From NCBI GenBank assembly GCA_964544695.1, contig CAZJDB010000038.1, positions 6,687 through 70,686 on the forward strand: 64,000 bases of DNA. The letters are read 5' to 3'. Positions 36,671 through 46,756 of the stretch are shown in pieces. The notes beneath the pieces were generated by a model. It did no database searches, was not told the DNA's origin, and was given only the letters and a program-made list of their open reading frames with translations. Made by a program: the position numbers and the translations under genes. How positions within the stretch are numbered: position 1 is the stretch's first letter; each line of letters starts with the position of its first letter. The stretch comes from Dinghuibacter sp964544695. Its GTDB lineage: Bacteria > Bacteroidota > Bacteroidia > Chitinophagales > Chitinophagaceae.

Positions 36671-38392
36671 TTAAGCTCCCCCGCGCATCATTTTCTGAAT
36701 GCGTTTGGTGCACAGGAAGAGGATCAGGGAGGCGGCGCCGCACATGAACACGAACAGCATGAAGAAATCGTGCAGGTTTTGCATGTGATAGCCCAGGAAG
36801 GCCGTGGGTTTGCCCGGCTGCGGATACAAGGTGCTGAGCACCCCCGCCAGCTTATTACCCATGGCGTTGGCCATGAACCAGACGGCCATCAGCAACGAGG
36901 CGAACTTGAAGGGAGCCAGTTGGTTGACGAGGGAAAGGCCAATGGGCGACAGGCAAAGCTCCCCGCAGGTATGCATCGCGTACATGCCCGTCAGCCAGAT
37001 CATGCTGACCCGGATGCCGGGTGGAATATTGTCTACGCCGTAGGCGATCCAGCCGAAGCCTATGGCCATGAAGAGCAAACCTATGGCCATCTTGGTAGGG
37101 GTGGCGGGTTCCCGTTTGCCGAGCTTTATCCATAACCATGCGAAGAAGGGCGCAAAAAGAAGAATAAATCCCGAGTTGAGCGATTGGAAAACGCTGGGCG
37201 GTACGTCCTCCATGCTTACCGTTGGTTTTCCGGAAGCGCCCAGGTAAATATCCGTCGCAAGGATTCCTGCCCCAAGCAGGCCTAGCAGAAAGAATACCGT
37301 ATGCCTGAGGAGGGTGTTGTAATCCCCCGCCAGGTTCCGCGAGGCTTTCTTGAACAAATAATATACTACCCACAGCAAAGCAACAGAAATCAAGTAAACC
37401 GACCACACGGGGAGGTGCAAGCCCAGGTGCCTGTTGGTTTGTTCGTCGGCGAAAAAGGTCAGGGAATCCCCGGCCTGCTCGAAGGCGGCCCAGAAGAAGA
37501 TGACGAAGAAACAAATGATGAAAATCACCCCTACATGCCGCTTTTGGATGCTGCTAAGTGTTTTATCTGCGAATATGATGGCCACGATCAGCAGGGGCGC
37601 GACGACCAGGAGATAGGAAAGGTAAGGGAATACCTTGTCGTCCACGTAAATCATCCCAATGGCCAGGAGGGTGGTCAGGAGAAGAAAGCCCACCACGAAC
37701 CAGGGTTTGATCACGGTTCCCTTGACCCCCGGAGGTGTGAGCCCCAGGGGTTGCTTTTCGGGGGTAACCACGTATTTGTGGTGGAACATGCGCAGGGTAA
37801 TGATGCTCAGGATCATGCCCACGCCTGCTACCAGGAAGGCCCAGCGGTAATCCGCCGGATTGCCCGTATCCCCCACCAGTCCGCAGACGATGGGTCCCAG
37901 GAACCCCCCGGTATTGATGCCCATATAAAAAATCGTATAGGCGGAATCTTTCCTTCGGTCACCCTGGGGGTAGCATTGCCCCACCATGATGGAGATGTTT
38001 GGCTTGAAGAACCCGTTCCCCGCAATCATGAAGCCCAGGCCCGAGAAGTATAAGAGGGTGGCCAGTTGGGGCAGGGAATGGTACACCGTGCCACAACAGA
38101 ACAGGATCAATTCCCCCAGCGCCATGACAATGCCACCGGAGACGATGGATCGACGGTTACCCCAGTAACGATCGGCCATGTATCCTCCGATCAGGGGGGT
38201 CAGGTACACAAGGCTGATATAACTGCCATAAATATTCGAAGCGAAAACCTTGTCGAAGAGCAACGCGTGCGTCATAAACAGCACCAGCATAGCGCGCATC
38301 CCGTAGAAATTGAATCGCTCCCACATCTCCGTGGCGAAGAGGATGTAAAGGCCTTTGGGATGGGCTTCAGATACCTTAAGTGGTTGGTTCAT
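36671..38392 (-). CDS. POT/PTR2-family proton-dependent oligopeptide transporter
   Basis: This 573-residue membrane protein has about 12-14 helices. Family landmarks are the N-terminal ATEMWERFNFYGMR (ExxER proton-coupling motif), GGYMADRYWGNRR, and the FYMGINTGGFLGP signature of PTR2 proteins. It imports di- and tripeptides with protons. The ATG at 38392 is preferred over an upstream codon. Its start is 41 bp from the divergent purD. Confidence 0.93.
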   Translation of the reverse strand: MNQPLKVSEAHPKGLYILFATEMWERFNFYGMRAMLVLFMTHALLFDKVFASNIYGSYISLVYLTPLIGGYMADRYWGNRRSIVSGGIVMALGELILFCCGTVYHSLPQLATLLYFSGLGFMIAGNGFFKPNISIMVGQCYPQGDRRKDSAYTIFYMGINTGGFLGPIVCGLVGDTGNPADYRWAFLVAGVGMILSIITLRMFHHKYVVTPEKQPLGLTPPGVKGTVIKPWFVVGFLLLTTLLAIGMIYVDDKVFPYLSYLLVVAPLLIVAIIFADKTLSSIQKRHVGVIFIICFFVIFFWAAFEQAGDSLTFFADEQTNRHLGLHLPVWSVYLISVALLWVVYYLFKKASRNLAGDYNTLLRHTVFFLLGLLGAGILATDIYLGASGKPTVSMEDVPPSVFQSLNSGFILLFAPFFAWLWIKLGKREPATPTKMAIGLLFMAIGFGWIAYGVDNIPPGIRVSMIWLTGMYAMHTCGELCLSPIGLSLVNQLAPFKFASLLMAVWFMANAMGNKLAGVLSTLYPQPGKPTAFLGYHMQNLHDFFMLFVFMCGAASLILFLCTKRIQKMMRGGA

Positions 38393-38433
38393 AGGAAGCC
38401 AATGTACACACAAAATCAATATCTTCGCGCCCT

Positions 38434-39696
38434 ATGACGATTCTTTTGTTGGGCTCGGGAGGCAGGGAACATGCGCTGGCATGGAAGCTTGCGCAAAGTC
38501 CCCGCTGCAGGCAACTGTACATAGCCCCAGGGAATGCGGGGACGGCTGCTTGCGGAGAGAACGTCCCCCTGGATGTGATGGACTTCCGTGGTATCGGGGA
38601 CTTCTGCCTGAAGCGTGGGGTGGACCTGATCCTGGTAGGTCCCGAAGAGCCGTTGGTCAGGGGTATTTACGATTACTTTCAGGAAGATCCCCACTTGGCG
38701 CCAATCCCTGTGATCGGCCCCACGGCCTCGGGGGCGAGGCTGGAGGGAAGCAAGGCGTTCGCAAAGGCGTTTATGCAACGGCATGGAATACCTACGGCGG
38801 CTTACCGCGAGTTCGCGCCCGGCGACCCTGACGCGAAACGCTATGTGGAGGCCCACTCCCTGCCCGTGGTGTTGAAAGCGGACGGACTTGCCGCCGGCAA
38901 AGGTGTGATCATCGCCGCTACACACGCCGAAGCGTTGGAGGCGCTCGACCATATGGACCAATTTGGAGAAGCAGGGAAGAAGGTGGTGGTGGAAGCGTTT
39001 CTCACGGGCATAGAGCTGTCTGTCTTCGTTCTGACGGATGGGCGGCAATACCTAATCCTGCCCGAAGCAAAGGATTACAAACGCATTGGAGAAGGAGACT
39101 CGGGTCCCAATACCGGAGGCATGGGCGCCATAAGTCCGGTACCTTTCGCGGATGCCGCCTTTATGGACAAGGTCCTTCGCAGGGTGGTGGAGCCCACGGT
39201 GCGCGGACTCGCATCGGAAGAGATCGGATACAAGGGTTTCCTTTTCCTGGGGCTGATCAACGTAGGCGGCGAACCCTTCGTCATCGAATACAATTGCCGG
39301 CTGGGGGATCCGGAAACCGAAGTGGTCATGCCCAGGCTAAGGAATGACCTGGTGGAATTATTGGAAGCCACCCACCGGGGAACCCTCGGCGCCGTGCAAC
39401 TGGAGACCGATCCCCGTGCCGCGGCTACGGTGGTCGCGGTTTCAGGAGGATATCCGGGCGCTTACGAGAAAGGGAAAATTATCACGGGTCTCGGGGTGAT
39501 ATCCGACGATCTTGTGTTCCACGCAGGCACCAGGGCATCGGACGGCCATATCTTTACCAACGGAGGCAGGGTCCTGGCGGTAACGGCCTACGGGGCCAGC
39601 CCGGCCGCGGCAGCAGTAAAATCACGGGAAGCCCTGGGGAAAATACATTTTGACGGAATGTATTTCCGAAGAGATATTGGTTATGAATTCCGATAA
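38434..39696 (+). CDS. purD: Phosphoribosylamine-glycine ligase
   Basis: This 420-residue ATP-grasp enzyme makes glycinamide ribonucleotide in purine synthesis. Landmarks are MTILLLGSGGREHALAWKL, VGPEEPLVRGI, GSKAFAKAFM, VVLKADGLAAGKGV, NTGGMGAISP, and EYNCRLGDPETEVVMPRL. A near-consensus -7 box (TATCTTCG, 38420-38427) lies 6 bp before the ATG. Confidence 0.97.
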   Translation: MTILLLGSGGREHALAWKLAQSPRCRQLYIAPGNAGTAACGENVPLDVMDFRGIGDFCLKRGVDLILVGPEEPLVRGIYDYFQEDPHLAPIPVIGPTASGARLEGSKAFAKAFMQRHGIPTAAYREFAPGDPDAKRYVEAHSLPVVLKADGLAAGKGVIIAATHAEALEALDHMDQFGEAGKKVVVEAFLTGIELSVFVLTDGRQYLILPEAKDYKRIGEGDSGPNTGGMGAISPVPFADAAFMDKVLRRVVEPTVRGLASEEIGYKGFLFLGLINVGGEPFVIEYNCRLGDPETEVVMPRLRNDLVELLEATHRGTLGAVQLETDPRAAATVVAVSGGYPGAYEKGKIITGLGVISDDLVFHAGTRASDGHIFTNGGRVLAVTAYGASPAAAAVKSREALGKIHFDGMYFRRDIGYEFR

Positions 39697-39775
39697 TTAA
39701 TATATTTACAAGATCAAGCCCTCTATTCACGGTTATGCCCACCTGTTAGCCTCTGGAAATTTATCAGCGAGCGTG

Positions 39776-39806
39776 TTGTGGGTTTGGATAATTTCCTTGA
39801 ATTTTG
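39776..39806 (+). promoter_or_regulatory. Probable promoter of the mreB operon
   Basis: TTG (39776-39778), a 20-bp spacer, then GAATTTTG (39799-39806), one base off TAnnTTTG. A 25-bp leader precedes mreB. Confidence 0.45.
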
Positions 39807-39831
39807 CATGCATTGAATTGAAAAATAGACA

Positions 39832-40857
39832 ATGGGACTTTTTAACTTCTTTACGCAGGAAATAGCTATCGATCTTGGTACAGCCAATACCCTGATCATA
39901 CATAACGACGAGGTAGTGGTGAATGAGCCTTCGATTATCGCCCTGGACAGGAATAATCCAAAGAACGTGCTTGCAGTAGGAAAAAAGGCGCTATTGATGC
40001 ACGAGAAGACCCATGAAAGCATACGTACCGTACGTCCCTTGAAAGATGGTGTGATCGCGGACTTCAATGCCGCGGAACTGATGATCCGGGAGCTGATCAA
40101 AATGATCTACCCCAAGCGGCCCTTGTTTCCTCCCAAATGGAGGATGATGATCTGCATCCCCAGCAGCATAACCGAAGTGGAGAAACGCGCGGTCAGGGAT
40201 AGTTCGGAACAGGCGGGCGCCCAGGAAGTGTACCTGATCCACGAACCCATGGCAGCGGCGTTGGGGATAGGCATCGATGTAGAGGAACCCGTGGGGAATA
40301 TGATCATCGACATCGGGGGCGGCACCACCGGGATCACCGTGATTGCCCTGGCAGGCATCGTCTGCGATCAGTCGATCCGGATCGCCGGTGACGAATTCAC
40401 CGGGGACATCATGGAGGCCTTGCGTCGCTACCACAGCCTTCTCATCGGTGAACGCACCGCGGAGCAAATCAAAATCCAGATCGGTGCAGCCACCAAAGAC
40501 CTGGATAACCCGCCCGATGACATCCCCGTCAATGGAAGGGACCTGGTTACTGGGATACCCAAGCAGATCATGGTAAGCTACCAGGAAATCGCCGAGGCTT
40601 TAGATAAGTCCGTATTCAAGATAGAAGAAGCCATTTTGAAAGCCCTGGAAATGACCCCACCCGAACTGGCAGCGGACATTTATCGCAGGGGCCTTTACCT
40701 AACGGGTGGAGGAGCCTTGCTGAGAGGGCTGGATAAAAGACTGGCAGGTAAGATCAAGCTTCCGGTCCATGTAGCGGATGATCCGCTCAAGTCGGTCGTA
40801 AGGGGAACGGGTATCGCGCTCAGGAATTACCAGCGCTACCCCTTCGTCATGCGCTAG
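39832..40857 (+). CDS. mreB: Rod shape-determining protein MreB
   Basis: This 341-residue actin-like protein has phosphate-1 IAIDLGTANTLI, phosphate-2 MIIDIGGGTTGITVIAL and adenosine GGGALLRGLDKRL motifs. It polymerises under the inner membrane and guides lateral wall synthesis. It is the first gene of a six-gene elongasome operon. Confidence 0.97.
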   Translation: MGLFNFFTQEIAIDLGTANTLIIHNDEVVVNEPSIIALDRNNPKNVLAVGKKALLMHEKTHESIRTVRPLKDGVIADFNAAELMIRELIKMIYPKRPLFPPKWRMMICIPSSITEVEKRAVRDSSEQAGAQEVYLIHEPMAAALGIGIDVEEPVGNMIIDIGGGTTGITVIALAGIVCDQSIRIAGDEFTGDIMEALRRYHSLLIGERTAEQIKIQIGAATKDLDNPPDDIPVNGRDLVTGIPKQIMVSYQEIAEALDKSVFKIEEAILKALEMTPPELAADIYRRGLYLTGGGALLRGLDKRLAGKIKLPVHVADDPLKSVVRGTGIALRNYQRYPFVMR

Positions 40858-40881
40858 CAGAAGCCTTAAACTCAATATCCG

Positions 40882-41739
40882 GTGCGCAATATTTTCCTGT
40901 TCGTAAGGCGGTATTTCCACGTATTAGTATTCCTTATCCTGGAAATTGTAAGCCTGTCCATGTTGTTTTCCTATAACGAATATCATCAGGCTTTCCTGAT
41001 GGGGGTGACAGGAGACATCACCGGAAGATTTTATTCTCAGTATTCCCGCATCCATAGCTATTTTCACCTCAAGGAGGAAAACGATCGCCTGGCCCGCCAG
41101 AACCTGACCCTGCTCCAGGCGCTGCCCGGCAATGTCAAAACGGGCAGAGACTCGATCATAATCCTCAGGGACTCCATTCCCGTGGATACCCTGGGGCACG
41201 TGCGGAAGTTCATATGGAGGGGCGCGAATGTCATAAATAACACCGTGACCCTGGCCACCAATAACTACATCACCCTGGATGAAGGCACCGCGGACAGCAT
41301 CGCTGACGATATGGGAGTGATCGGCCCCGATGGCGTGGTGGGCACGGTGATCAACGTGAGTCCGCACGTATCGGTCGTCATGAGCCTACTGCACCACCAA
41401 AGCAGGGTTTCGGGAATGTTGAAGAAAAGCAGAGATTCGGGTCCCATCCGCTGGGATGGCAATGACCCAGGTATCCTCACCATGACCAATATTCCCAAAA
41501 GCGTCCACGTGGCCAAAGGGGACACGGTGGTCACCAGCACGTATTCCGATAAATTTCCCTCGGGCATTCCCATAGGCACGGTGGTGGACATTTCGAGCGA
41601 TCCCGCGAGCAATTTCTATATTCTGAAATTGCGGTCGGCTACGCGTTTTGGACGACTCCAGCACGTATATATCGTGGAAAATACATTGCTCAAGGAACAA
41701 ACGTCCCTGGAGGATGCCACCAGGAAATCGATGAAATGA
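40882..41739 (+). CDS. mreC: Rod shape-determining protein MreC
   Basis: This 285-residue protein has an N-terminal membrane helix (about 10-28), a coiled coil (HLKEENDRLARQNLTLLQ) and two beta-barrel-like domains including DDMGVIGPDGVVGTVINV. The start is GTG at 40882; a stop codon lies upstream in frame and no ATG fits. MreC links MreB to PBP2 and RodA in the periplasm. Its TGA overlaps the mreD ATG. Confidence 0.9.
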   Translation: MRNIFLFVRRYFHVLVFLILEIVSLSMLFSYNEYHQAFLMGVTGDITGRFYSQYSRIHSYFHLKEENDRLARQNLTLLQALPGNVKTGRDSIIILRDSIPVDTLGHVRKFIWRGANVINNTVTLATNNYITLDEGTADSIADDMGVIGPDGVVGTVINVSPHVSVVMSLLHHQSRVSGMLKKSRDSGPIRWDGNDPGILTMTNIPKSVHVAKGDTVVTSTYSDKFPSGIPIGTVVDISSDPASNFYILKLRSATRFGRLQHVYIVENTLLKEQTSLEDATRKSMK

Positions 41740-42266
41740 GTGACTTACTGAAAAATATCGGAAGGTTAATCCTTTTTATCCTGGTACAGGTCTTCATCCT
41801 GAGCCAAATCCCGCCCTTGCACTCCTTCGTCGTACCCTACATTTATTACGTCTTCATCCTTTGGCTGCCTTTTTCGACGAGCCGCTTTATGCTGATGATC
41901 GCGGGGTTTGTCTGCGGGCTTTCCCTGGACTACTTCACGAAGACTCCGGGCCTGCACGCGGCACCCTGCGTTTTGATCGCCTACGTCCGGCCCTTTCTCA
42001 TCAACATCCTCGTCCCCCAGCAAGGCGCCGAGATGAACTACCGGGAACCCTCCATCAAGAGCCTCGGTCTTGCCCCTTACCTTACTTACGTGTTGATACT
42101 TACCCTGTTACACCATTTTGTGTTGTTCCTTTTGGAGGCCCTTTCCTTCCCCGGCATCTTGTACTTCATCGGCAAGACCCTGGTGTCGACCGTGATCAGC
42201 CTGGTCCTGGTGATCATTTTGGAAATGTTTTTCCCTCGGAAACAAAAGTTTATCACCAATACGTAA
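41736..42266 (+). CDS. mreD: Rod shape-determining protein MreD
   Basis: This 176-residue protein has about five membrane helices and an MreD-like GLSLDYFTKTPGLHAAPCVLIAYVRPF segment. It overlaps mreC by 4 bp and precedes PBP2 by 33 bp. Identification rests on weak family similarity and strong gene order. Confidence 0.88.
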   Translation: MSDLLKNIGRLILFILVQVFILSQIPPLHSFVVPYIYYVFILWLPFSTSRFMLMIAGFVCGLSLDYFTKTPGLHAAPCVLIAYVRPFLINILVPQQGAEMNYREPSIKSLGLAPYLTYVLILTLLHHFVLFLLEALSFPGILYFIGKTLVSTVISLVLVIILEMFFPRKQKFITNT

Positions 42267-42299
42267 CTTCACTACAGTAAAATCCAATCCCTCTATCGA

Positions 42300-44342
42300 A
42301 TGTCGGTGTTTAACCAGTCGCGCCAAACGGTGGTCCGTTTCATTTTTGCCGCTGTTTTTTTTGTTATCATAGCCAGGCTTTTCACGCTCCAGGTCATTTC
42401 CGGAAAATATCAGAAGCTGGCCCAGGATAATGCCCTCCTGAGGGAGGTCGTGTATCCGAACAGGGGCATTATATTCGACCGGAAAGGGCGGGCCATCCTG
42501 GACAATACCATCATGTACGACCTCATGGTCACGCCCATGCAGGTCAAGGGCCTGGATACTATGGCCCTTTGCCGGATCCTGGGCATCGATACTTCCGAAT
42601 TCAGGCAGCGCATCATCAATGCCATCGTCAAGAACGGTCGAAGCAGGCCCTCCATCTTTGAATCCCTGCTTTCCCCGGAAAAGCTGGCGCGCATCAGCGA
42701 AAGCCTTTTCAAGTTCCAACCCGCTTTCAATCTCCAGGAACGCCCCGTACGCACGTATCCCTTCCATACCGCCGGTGTTCTGCTGGGATACGTGGGGGAA
42801 GTGGATTCCGCATTTATCCGCAGGCACGTCGATCAGGGGTATCAGTCGGGCGATTACGCCGGCCGGACCGGCCTGGAGAGTGCTTACGAACGGGAGCTGA
42901 TGGGGCAACGCGGGGTTCGTTTTTTAGTAAAGGATAACCTCAACCGTCCCCAGGGTCCCTATGCGGGTGGCCAGTACGATACCGCGGCGATTGCAGGGAA
43001 AAACCTGTACACCAGCATCGATGTGGACCTGCAGCAATACGGTGAAAAATTGATGGCGGGCAAGGTCGGAAGTATCGTAGCCATCGATCCCAAGACCGGC
43101 GGCATCCTGGCCATGGTGTCCAGCCCGACTTTCGATCCCAATGACCTGACGGGCCCCGACCGCAATAAGCACCTCTCTGAAATGCTCCGCGACCCGGCCC
43201 TGCCTATGTACGACCGGGCTATTTTGGCGACCTATCCCCCCGGTTCCACCTTCAAGCCCCTGGACGCCATGGTGGCCCTTGACGAGGGTGTGATCACCCC
43301 TTCCTATGGCGTAAATTGCCTGGGTTGGTATTACGACTGCGGGACGCCGCGCAAATGCCTGGAGAAGGCGCCGGGACACGGCAGGAACCTCGTGCTGGGC
43401 ATCACCAACTCCTGCAACTCTTACTTCTTTTCGGTATTCCGCCTGATCGTGGACCAGCACCACAACGTCGAGGACGGCTTGATGCAGTGGAAGGCGTATA
43501 TGAATTCCTTCGGGCTGGGGCGCCGGTTGGGTGTGGATCTCCCGGGAGAAAACAGTGGCTATATACCCGATACTGCGCACTACAACAAGGTCTTCGGACG
43601 CCACCGCTGGAATTCGTGTACGGCCGTGTCCCTGGGTATAGGCCAGGGCGAAACGATTGAAACGCCCATGCAAATCGCCAATACCATGTGCCTGATCGGC
43701 AACCGCGGTTACTATTACATACCCCACATTGTCGACAGCGTTTCGGGAGGGGATACGGTTCTGGACAAATACAGGGTTCGTCATGAACCCACGCACATTC
43801 CCCTGGATATTTTTCAAAAGGTCATCGAAGGGATGTACGGCGTTGTTCAGGAGGGTACGGCCCAGGCAGCCCAGGTCCCGGGGATTGCCATCGCGGGTAA
43901 GACGGGGACTGCGCAGAACTTCTACCACGGCGTCGCCCAAAAGGACCATGCCCTCTTTGCCGCCTTCGCGCCCAAGGACGATCCCAAAATCGCTATCGCG
44001 GTGGTTTGTGAAAATTCGGGCATGGGGGGGAATTCCGCCGCGCCTATCGCGGGCCTGATGATCGAAAAGTACCTGAACGATACCATTATGGAATCGCGCA
44101 AGGCCATTGAACAACGCATCCTGACGCTCGACCTGATTCCTCCCCGGATCTACGCGGAAAGGGATTCTTTGGCCAAGGAGCGGGCGCGCGAATTGGCCGA
44201 CACGCTGGGTGAGGATGACAGCATCCCCCCGCCCCCTAAACATGACAGCACACCGCCCAAGCGTGACACCACTGTACGGCGGCACGTAGCCGAAATGCTG
44301 GCGCCTGATAATAAGAAACGCAAATCCCGTCCCCTCGTATGA
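42300..44342 (+). CDS. mrdA: Penicillin-binding protein 2 (elongasome transpeptidase)
   Basis: This 680-residue protein has one N-terminal helix (about 12-30), a dimerisation domain beginning VVYPNRGIIFDRKGR, and a transpeptidase domain. Catalytic motifs are STFK (in YPPGSTFKPLDA), SCN (in ITNSCNSYFF) and KTGT (in IAGKTGTAQNF). It cross-links peptidoglycan during elongation with RodA. A charged, Pro-rich C-terminal tail of about 40 residues follows the domain. Confidence 0.95.
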   Translation: MSVFNQSRQTVVRFIFAAVFFVIIARLFTLQVISGKYQKLAQDNALLREVVYPNRGIIFDRKGRAILDNTIMYDLMVTPMQVKGLDTMALCRILGIDTSEFRQRIINAIVKNGRSRPSIFESLLSPEKLARISESLFKFQPAFNLQERPVRTYPFHTAGVLLGYVGEVDSAFIRRHVDQGYQSGDYAGRTGLESAYERELMGQRGVRFLVKDNLNRPQGPYAGGQYDTAAIAGKNLYTSIDVDLQQYGEKLMAGKVGSIVAIDPKTGGILAMVSSPTFDPNDLTGPDRNKHLSEMLRDPALPMYDRAILATYPPGSTFKPLDAMVALDEGVITPSYGVNCLGWYYDCGTPRKCLEKAPGHGRNLVLGITNSCNSYFFSVFRLIVDQHHNVEDGLMQWKAYMNSFGLGRRLGVDLPGENSGYIPDTAHYNKVFGRHRWNSCTAVSLGIGQGETIETPMQIANTMCLIGNRGYYYIPHIVDSVSGGDTVLDKYRVRHEPTHIPLDIFQKVIEGMYGVVQEGTAQAAQVPGIAIAGKTGTAQNFYHGVAQKDHALFAAFAPKDDPKIAIAVVCENSGMGGNSAAPIAGLMIEKYLNDTIMESRKAIEQRILTLDLIPPRIYAERDSLAKERARELADTLGEDDSIPPPPKHDSTPPKRDTTVRRHVAEMLAPDNKKRKSRPLV

Positions 44343-45712
44343 ATACGTCCGCCCGAAACCCATCCATCACCAAGGGGGTAGATACCCTGTCGATCTGGTT
44401 GTTTTTCCTGATCGCCCTCATCGGGGTGCTCTGCATTTTCGCCGTGGAATACCGGGAAGGGGACAACATCCTGCAAAACCTGCTGGGGCTTCACAAGGAG
44501 TACTCCAAACAATTCTTCTACCTCTGCATCTACAGCATATTGGGCGTCATCATCCTGCTTACGGATTCGAAGATATTCACCACGATGGCCAACCTGTCCT
44601 ATGCCCTGGGAATCGTACTGTTGCTGGCCACCTTCATCCCTGGCCTTGGTCGGGAGGTAAACGGATCGCATTCGTGGATTGCCCTGGGCGGTGGTTTCAA
44701 CCTGCAACCCGCGGAATTCTGTAAAATATTCACCCTCCTGGCCCTGGCGAAATTCATCTCCAGGCCCGAAACGCATTTCGATGAGCTAAAGGCCCAGGTC
44801 ATCGCCGCAGGCATCGTCGTATTGCCTGCCCTGATCACCATTATGCAAAATGAGACGGGCCTGGCGCTGGTTTATTTTTGCCTCTTCATCCCCATGTACC
44901 GGGAAGGCCTTCCCCCTTCCATCCTGGTCATCGGCTTTGCCCTGGGCGTACTGGCGGTCATGACGCTGGTATTGGACAGGTACGTTTTGTTAGGGGTGCT
45001 GACCGGGATCGCCATCCTGACCATCTTCCTGTCGCGCCGCCAGTTCAAACGGAACCGGAACCTCTTTAGCGTCATACTTTTTACCTGGGTTTTGGCCTCG
45101 GGAATATCCGTTTTCGCGGTCCCCTACGTATTCGATAACGTGCTCCAGGAATACCAGGCCAGGCGTATTTACAGCCTGGTGGGGAAGGATTATCAACGCC
45201 ACCACGGGTCCAAGCCCGAGGTGCAGGCTACCGAAGAGGATTTGCGCCACCGTCGGATCAAGACGGCCCAAAGTACCGATTACAACGTCAAGCAATCCAA
45301 AATAGCGATCGGGTCCGGAGGCCTGGCGGGGAAAGGATACCTGAAAGGTACCCAGACGCGCTATGACTTCGTTCCCGAGCAAAGTACCGATTTCATCTTT
45401 TGCACGATAGGGGAGGACTTTGGCTTTGCCGGCTGCGCGGTGCTCCTGGGACTGTACCTGCTCCTGCTCTGGCATATCGTGACGATCGCCGAAAGGCAGC
45501 GTAGCTCCTTTTCCAGGGTGTACGCCTACGGGGTGGCGAGCATCATCTTTTTTCACATTGCCGTCAATGTATGCATGACCATCGGGCTGGCGCCGGTGAT
45601 CGGGATTACGCTCCCCCTCATGAGTTACGGCGGATCATCATTGCTGACCTTCACCATCTTGATTTTTATAATGATCCGCCTCGACGCGGACCGGCATATT
45701 ATATTGCGATGA
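44339..45712 (+). CDS. mrdB: RodA peptidoglycan glycosyltransferase (SEDS family)
   Basis: This 457-residue protein has about ten membrane helices with SEDS motifs: GSHSWIALGGGFNLQPAEFCKI, AIGSGGLAGKGYLKGTQT, FVPEQSTDFIFCTIGEDFGF and LPLMSYGGSSLL. RodA polymerises glycan strands with PBP2. It is longer than typical RodA because of a hydrophilic insert (about 268-310) containing YQRHHGSKPEVQATEEDL. It overlaps PBP2 by 4 bp. Confidence 0.95.
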   Translation: MNTSARNPSITKGVDTLSIWLFFLIALIGVLCIFAVEYREGDNILQNLLGLHKEYSKQFFYLCIYSILGVIILLTDSKIFTTMANLSYALGIVLLLATFIPGLGREVNGSHSWIALGGGFNLQPAEFCKIFTLLALAKFISRPETHFDELKAQVIAAGIVVLPALITIMQNETGLALVYFCLFIPMYREGLPPSILVIGFALGVLAVMTLVLDRYVLLGVLTGIAILTIFLSRRQFKRNRNLFSVILFTWVLASGISVFAVPYVFDNVLQEYQARRIYSLVGKDYQRHHGSKPEVQATEEDLRHRRIKTAQSTDYNVKQSKIAIGSGGLAGKGYLKGTQTRYDFVPEQSTDFIFCTIGEDFGFAGCAVLLGLYLLLLWHIVTIAERQRSSFSRVYAYGVASIIFFHIAVNVCMTIGLAPVIGITLPLMSYGGSSLLTFTILIFIMIRLDADRHIILR

Positions 45713-46434
45713 AAATCATCCCCCTTTCCGAAGGCGCCTTTACCATCGACCAATCAAAGAAGTTTGTCCCTTTCGACCTGGACGCGGACGACCTGCAGGC
45801 GCGTTCCAGGGGGTCCCTGTTGGTGGAGATTCAACCCTTTGTGGTCCTTACGGGTGAGGATATCGTCCTTTTCGATACGGGTCTGGGATTCCGGAATCCT
45901 GACGGTACGCTGCAGATCCACCACAACCTGGTGAACGCGGGGATCAACCCCATGGATGTAACGAAAGTTCTGCTAAGCCACCTCCACAAGGACCATGCGG
46001 GTGGCATCGGCGCAAACCCCTTCAGCTTTCCCTCGGCCATTTATTATATCCAGGGGCGCGAATTGGCCTACGGATTGGAAAAAGGTCCCTCCTCTTATAT
46101 ATTGGAAGAACTGGCTCCCCTGCGGGGAACGGACCGGGTGGTCCTCCTCGATAACGACAGGGGTCAGATCGGGCCGGACATCCGCTACGAAGTCACAGGG
46201 GGACATACCCCCTTTCATCAGGTATTTTGGATCAGCGAAGGGGGTCAAACTGCCTTCTTCGGGGGCGACGACGCTCCCCAGCTCAATCAAATGAAGAACC
46301 GCTTCATCGCGAAGTACGACTTCGACGGTAAGAAGTGCATGGAGCTAAGGAAAAAGTGGTGGCAGGAGGCTGAATCCGGGCACTGGACCCTGATGTTTTA
46401 TCACGACGTCAAATTCCCTACCGTCAGTTTGTAA
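45709..46434 (+). CDS. MBL-fold metallo-hydrolase
   Basis: This 241-residue protein has the metallo-beta-lactamase motif SHLHKDHAGG (HxHxDH) near residue 87 and later GGHTPFHQ and MFYHD ligands. The true start is the ATG at 45709, which overlaps the rodA stop (ATGA); the longer frame lies inside rodA. The substrate is unknown. Coupling to rodA hints at a link with envelope metabolism, but it may only be co-transcribed. Confidence 0.85.
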   Translation: MKIIPLSEGAFTIDQSKKFVPFDLDADDLQARSRGSLLVEIQPFVVLTGEDIVLFDTGLGFRNPDGTLQIHHNLVNAGINPMDVTKVLLSHLHKDHAGGIGANPFSFPSAIYYIQGRELAYGLEKGPSSYILEELAPLRGTDRVVLLDNDRGQIGPDIRYEVTGGHTPFHQVFWISEGGQTAFFGGDDAPQLNQMKNRFIAKYDFDGKKCMELRKKWWQEAESGHWTLMFYHDVKFPTVSL

Positions 46435-46756
46435 AGGATCGGTAAACTAACGTTTATTCGCCCCAGGAAAAGGCCCTCCCTCAAAGGTTTTGGGGAAAAA
46501 TTGCCCAATTATAAAAAAATAGGCCAACCCTAGAAAGAGTCGGCCGTTGCTAACCTATGAAAAACACCTATATGCAAATGTATGGAAAAAATAATTTAGT
46601 TTCCAAAAATTGCTAATGGAATTAACCACCCATTTTTGGTGGCCTGATACGCTAAAAGAGGTTGGAAATGAGGCTAAAGGAACGTGTCATAGGGACACAT
46701 AAATTCACCGTTTCTTTACTTAAATTAACCGGGATAGGAGCCCCTTCCCCAGGCAA
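46435..46756. other. Non-coding gap between convergent operons
   Basis: I see no gene in this AT-rich stretch. Short hairpins are present (CCACC/GGTGG near 46627-46643; GTGTC/GACAC near 46685-46699), without a T-run. A 19-codon frame from 46558 has no support. Confidence 0.5.

Noticed and set aside
42924..44363. 479-residue open frame antisense to PBP2
   Set aside because: The plus strand encodes STFK, SCN and KTGT motifs in order; the antisense product has no recognisable feature.
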